In this document: in pieces, positions 61,261 through 62,036 of the stretch
Position numbering within the stretch: position 1 is the first letter of the stretch
Layout of the letters: every line of letters begins with the position of its first letter
Assembly: GCA_019912425.1 (NCBI GenBank)
Contig: JAIOIU010000136.1
Span: 1-62,036 of the forward strand
Origin: Candidatus Methylomirabilis tolerans
Lineage (GTDB): Bacteria; Methylomirabilota; Methylomirabilia; Methylomirabilales; Methylomirabilaceae
Length of the DNA stretch: 62,036 nucleotides
Direction of reading: 5' to 3'
The notes under the pieces: model-generated
Told to the model about the DNA's origin: nothing
Database searches by the model: none
Seen by the model: only the letters and a program-made list of their open reading frames with translations
Translations under genes and position numbers: made by a program

Positions 61261-62036
61261 ATGGCCGTACGCTCCAAGGCACAGCTCAAGCAGCTCCTGG
61301 ATGAGCTGTATCACCGCTACAGCCGGCCCGTCTTTCTCTCGACCAGTGCCCTGAGTATTCCCCACCAGTATGTACGCCCGGAGGACCAAGAGATCGCTGC
61401 CTTTGTGGCCGCCTCTCTGGCCTATGGCAACGTCAAGCAGATCCACCGCAGCGCCAATGCCGCGTTGGAGGCGATGGGGAAGAGCCCAGCCAGGTTCATC
61501 CGGCGGTTCGATCCTGCCCGCGATTCGGCCCGCTTTCAGTACTTTGTTCACCGCTTCAACTCCGGCGTCGATCTCGCGCTCCTCTGCCATCTGCTCCGTC
61601 AGGCCATCGCGGCGGAGGGATCGCTGCAGGCCTTCTTTCTCGATGGGTACGATCCCGCTCACGAGGATATTGAGTCCGCCCTGGCTAGCTTTGTCGAGCG
61701 GATACTGTCGCTCGATGTCTCTGCCTTCTACCCCTCGGGCATACTTCCAGCAAGGGCTGGCGTCCGCTTCTTTTTTCCCTCGCCTGCCCAAGGGAGCGCC
61801 TGCAAGCGCCTCAATCTGTTCTTGCGCTGGATGGTGCGTCGCGGCGATGAGATCGATTTTGGCATCTGGACAGAGGTCTCGCCGGCGAAGCTGATCGTCC
61901 CCCTCGACACGCATGTCGCGCGGATCGCGCGGCAGCTCGGCCTGACCAGGATCAAACAGCCCAACTGGCGGATGGCCAAAGAGGTGACGCGGCGACTCCG
62001 CGCGTTCGATCCTGAGGATCCTGTGAAATACGACTT
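61261..62036 (+). CDS. TIGR02757 family protein, C-terminus cut by window end
   Basis: At least 258 residues, starting MAVRSKAQLKQLLDELYHRY after a good GGAGTGAG. The TIGR02757/DUF2400 family is about 250-280 residues and predicted to be a helical protein related to HhH-GPD-like folds. Its signatures include PEDQEIAAFVAASLAYGNVK and the end LDTHVARIARQLGLTRIKQP, where the aspartate and HhH-like residues sit. The function is unknown. It is co-directional with the JAMM gene nine bases away, so a shared mRNA is likely. The end of the gene lies just outside the window. Confidence 0.9.
   Translation, partial: MAVRSKAQLKQLLDELYHRYSRPVFLSTSALSIPHQYVRPEDQEIAAFVAASLAYGNVKQIHRSANAALEAMGKSPARFIRRFDPARDSARFQYFVHRFNSGVDLALLCHLLRQAIAAEGSLQAFFLDGYDPAHEDIESALASFVERILSLDVSAFYPSGILPARAGVRFFFPSPAQGSACKRLNLFLRWMVRRGDEIDFGIWTEVSPAKLIVPLDTHVARIARQLGLTRIKQPNWRMAKEVTRRLRAFDPEDPVKYD

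Overview
The window reads as a Gram-negative, free-living bacterium with moderately high GC. It has CMP-KDO synthetase for lipopolysaccharide, type IV pili, lipoproteins with lipoboxes and a c-type cytochrome. Gene content and the odd word-array spacers between genes recall NC10/Methylomirabilota genomes, but that placement is from memory and is an inference. No tRNA, rRNA, CRISPR array or insertion sequence was recognised.

Layout: Bases 1-23324 are one long run of 19 leftward genes. In transcription order they are glnD, aroE, pilB, pilT, pilC, pilS, pilR, pilA, fimT, pilV, pilW, pilX-like, pilD, xerD, cca, an M50 site-2 protease, trpS, guaB and guaA (cut by the window start). The core is a type IV pilus locus: motor ATPases, platform protein, PilS/PilR two-component system, major pilin, four minor pilin-like proteins and prepilin peptidase. 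The pilA gene has a near-consensus sigma-54 promoter, an upstream inverted repeat and its own terminator.

Bases 23325-32708 hold short operons: a small membrane protein with a lipoprotein hydrolase, a sensor kinase with a response regulator, a DnaJ-like protein, a CbiX-Nudix fusion divergent from pgeF-yjbQ, kdsB and an ABM-domain protein. A short ChrB-like fragment lies next to kdsB. Bases 32777-42073 are an accessory block of secreted proteins. It is led by a 2033-residue RHS protein whose lower-GC C-terminal tip looks like a permuted NlpC/P60 (LRAT-like) effector. Overlapping its stop codon is a 95-residue membrane protein, a natural immunity candidate. Two further secreted proteins follow.

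Bases 42191-51536 are mostly metabolic: adenine deaminase, an EgtB-like enzyme, an acyl-CoA dehydrogenase with a class III CoA-transferase, a GlcF-like Fe-S protein, TerC, a cytochrome c lipoprotein and a thioredoxin/CcdA-type membrane protein. The last two share a duplicated 45-bp promoter module. Bases 51899-56321 encode late heme synthesis as HemD-HemE fusion, HemH and HemG. Then come a beta-propeller-like lipoprotein, ilvD, a DedA protein, a JAMM-domain protein and a TIGR02757 protein cut by the window end.

The most unusual features are the RHS effector/immunity candidate and many intergenic imperfect hairpins made of short locus-specific words. Also notable are the duplicated promoter, two divergent promoters that would give almost leaderless mRNAs, and the CbiX-Nudix fusion.
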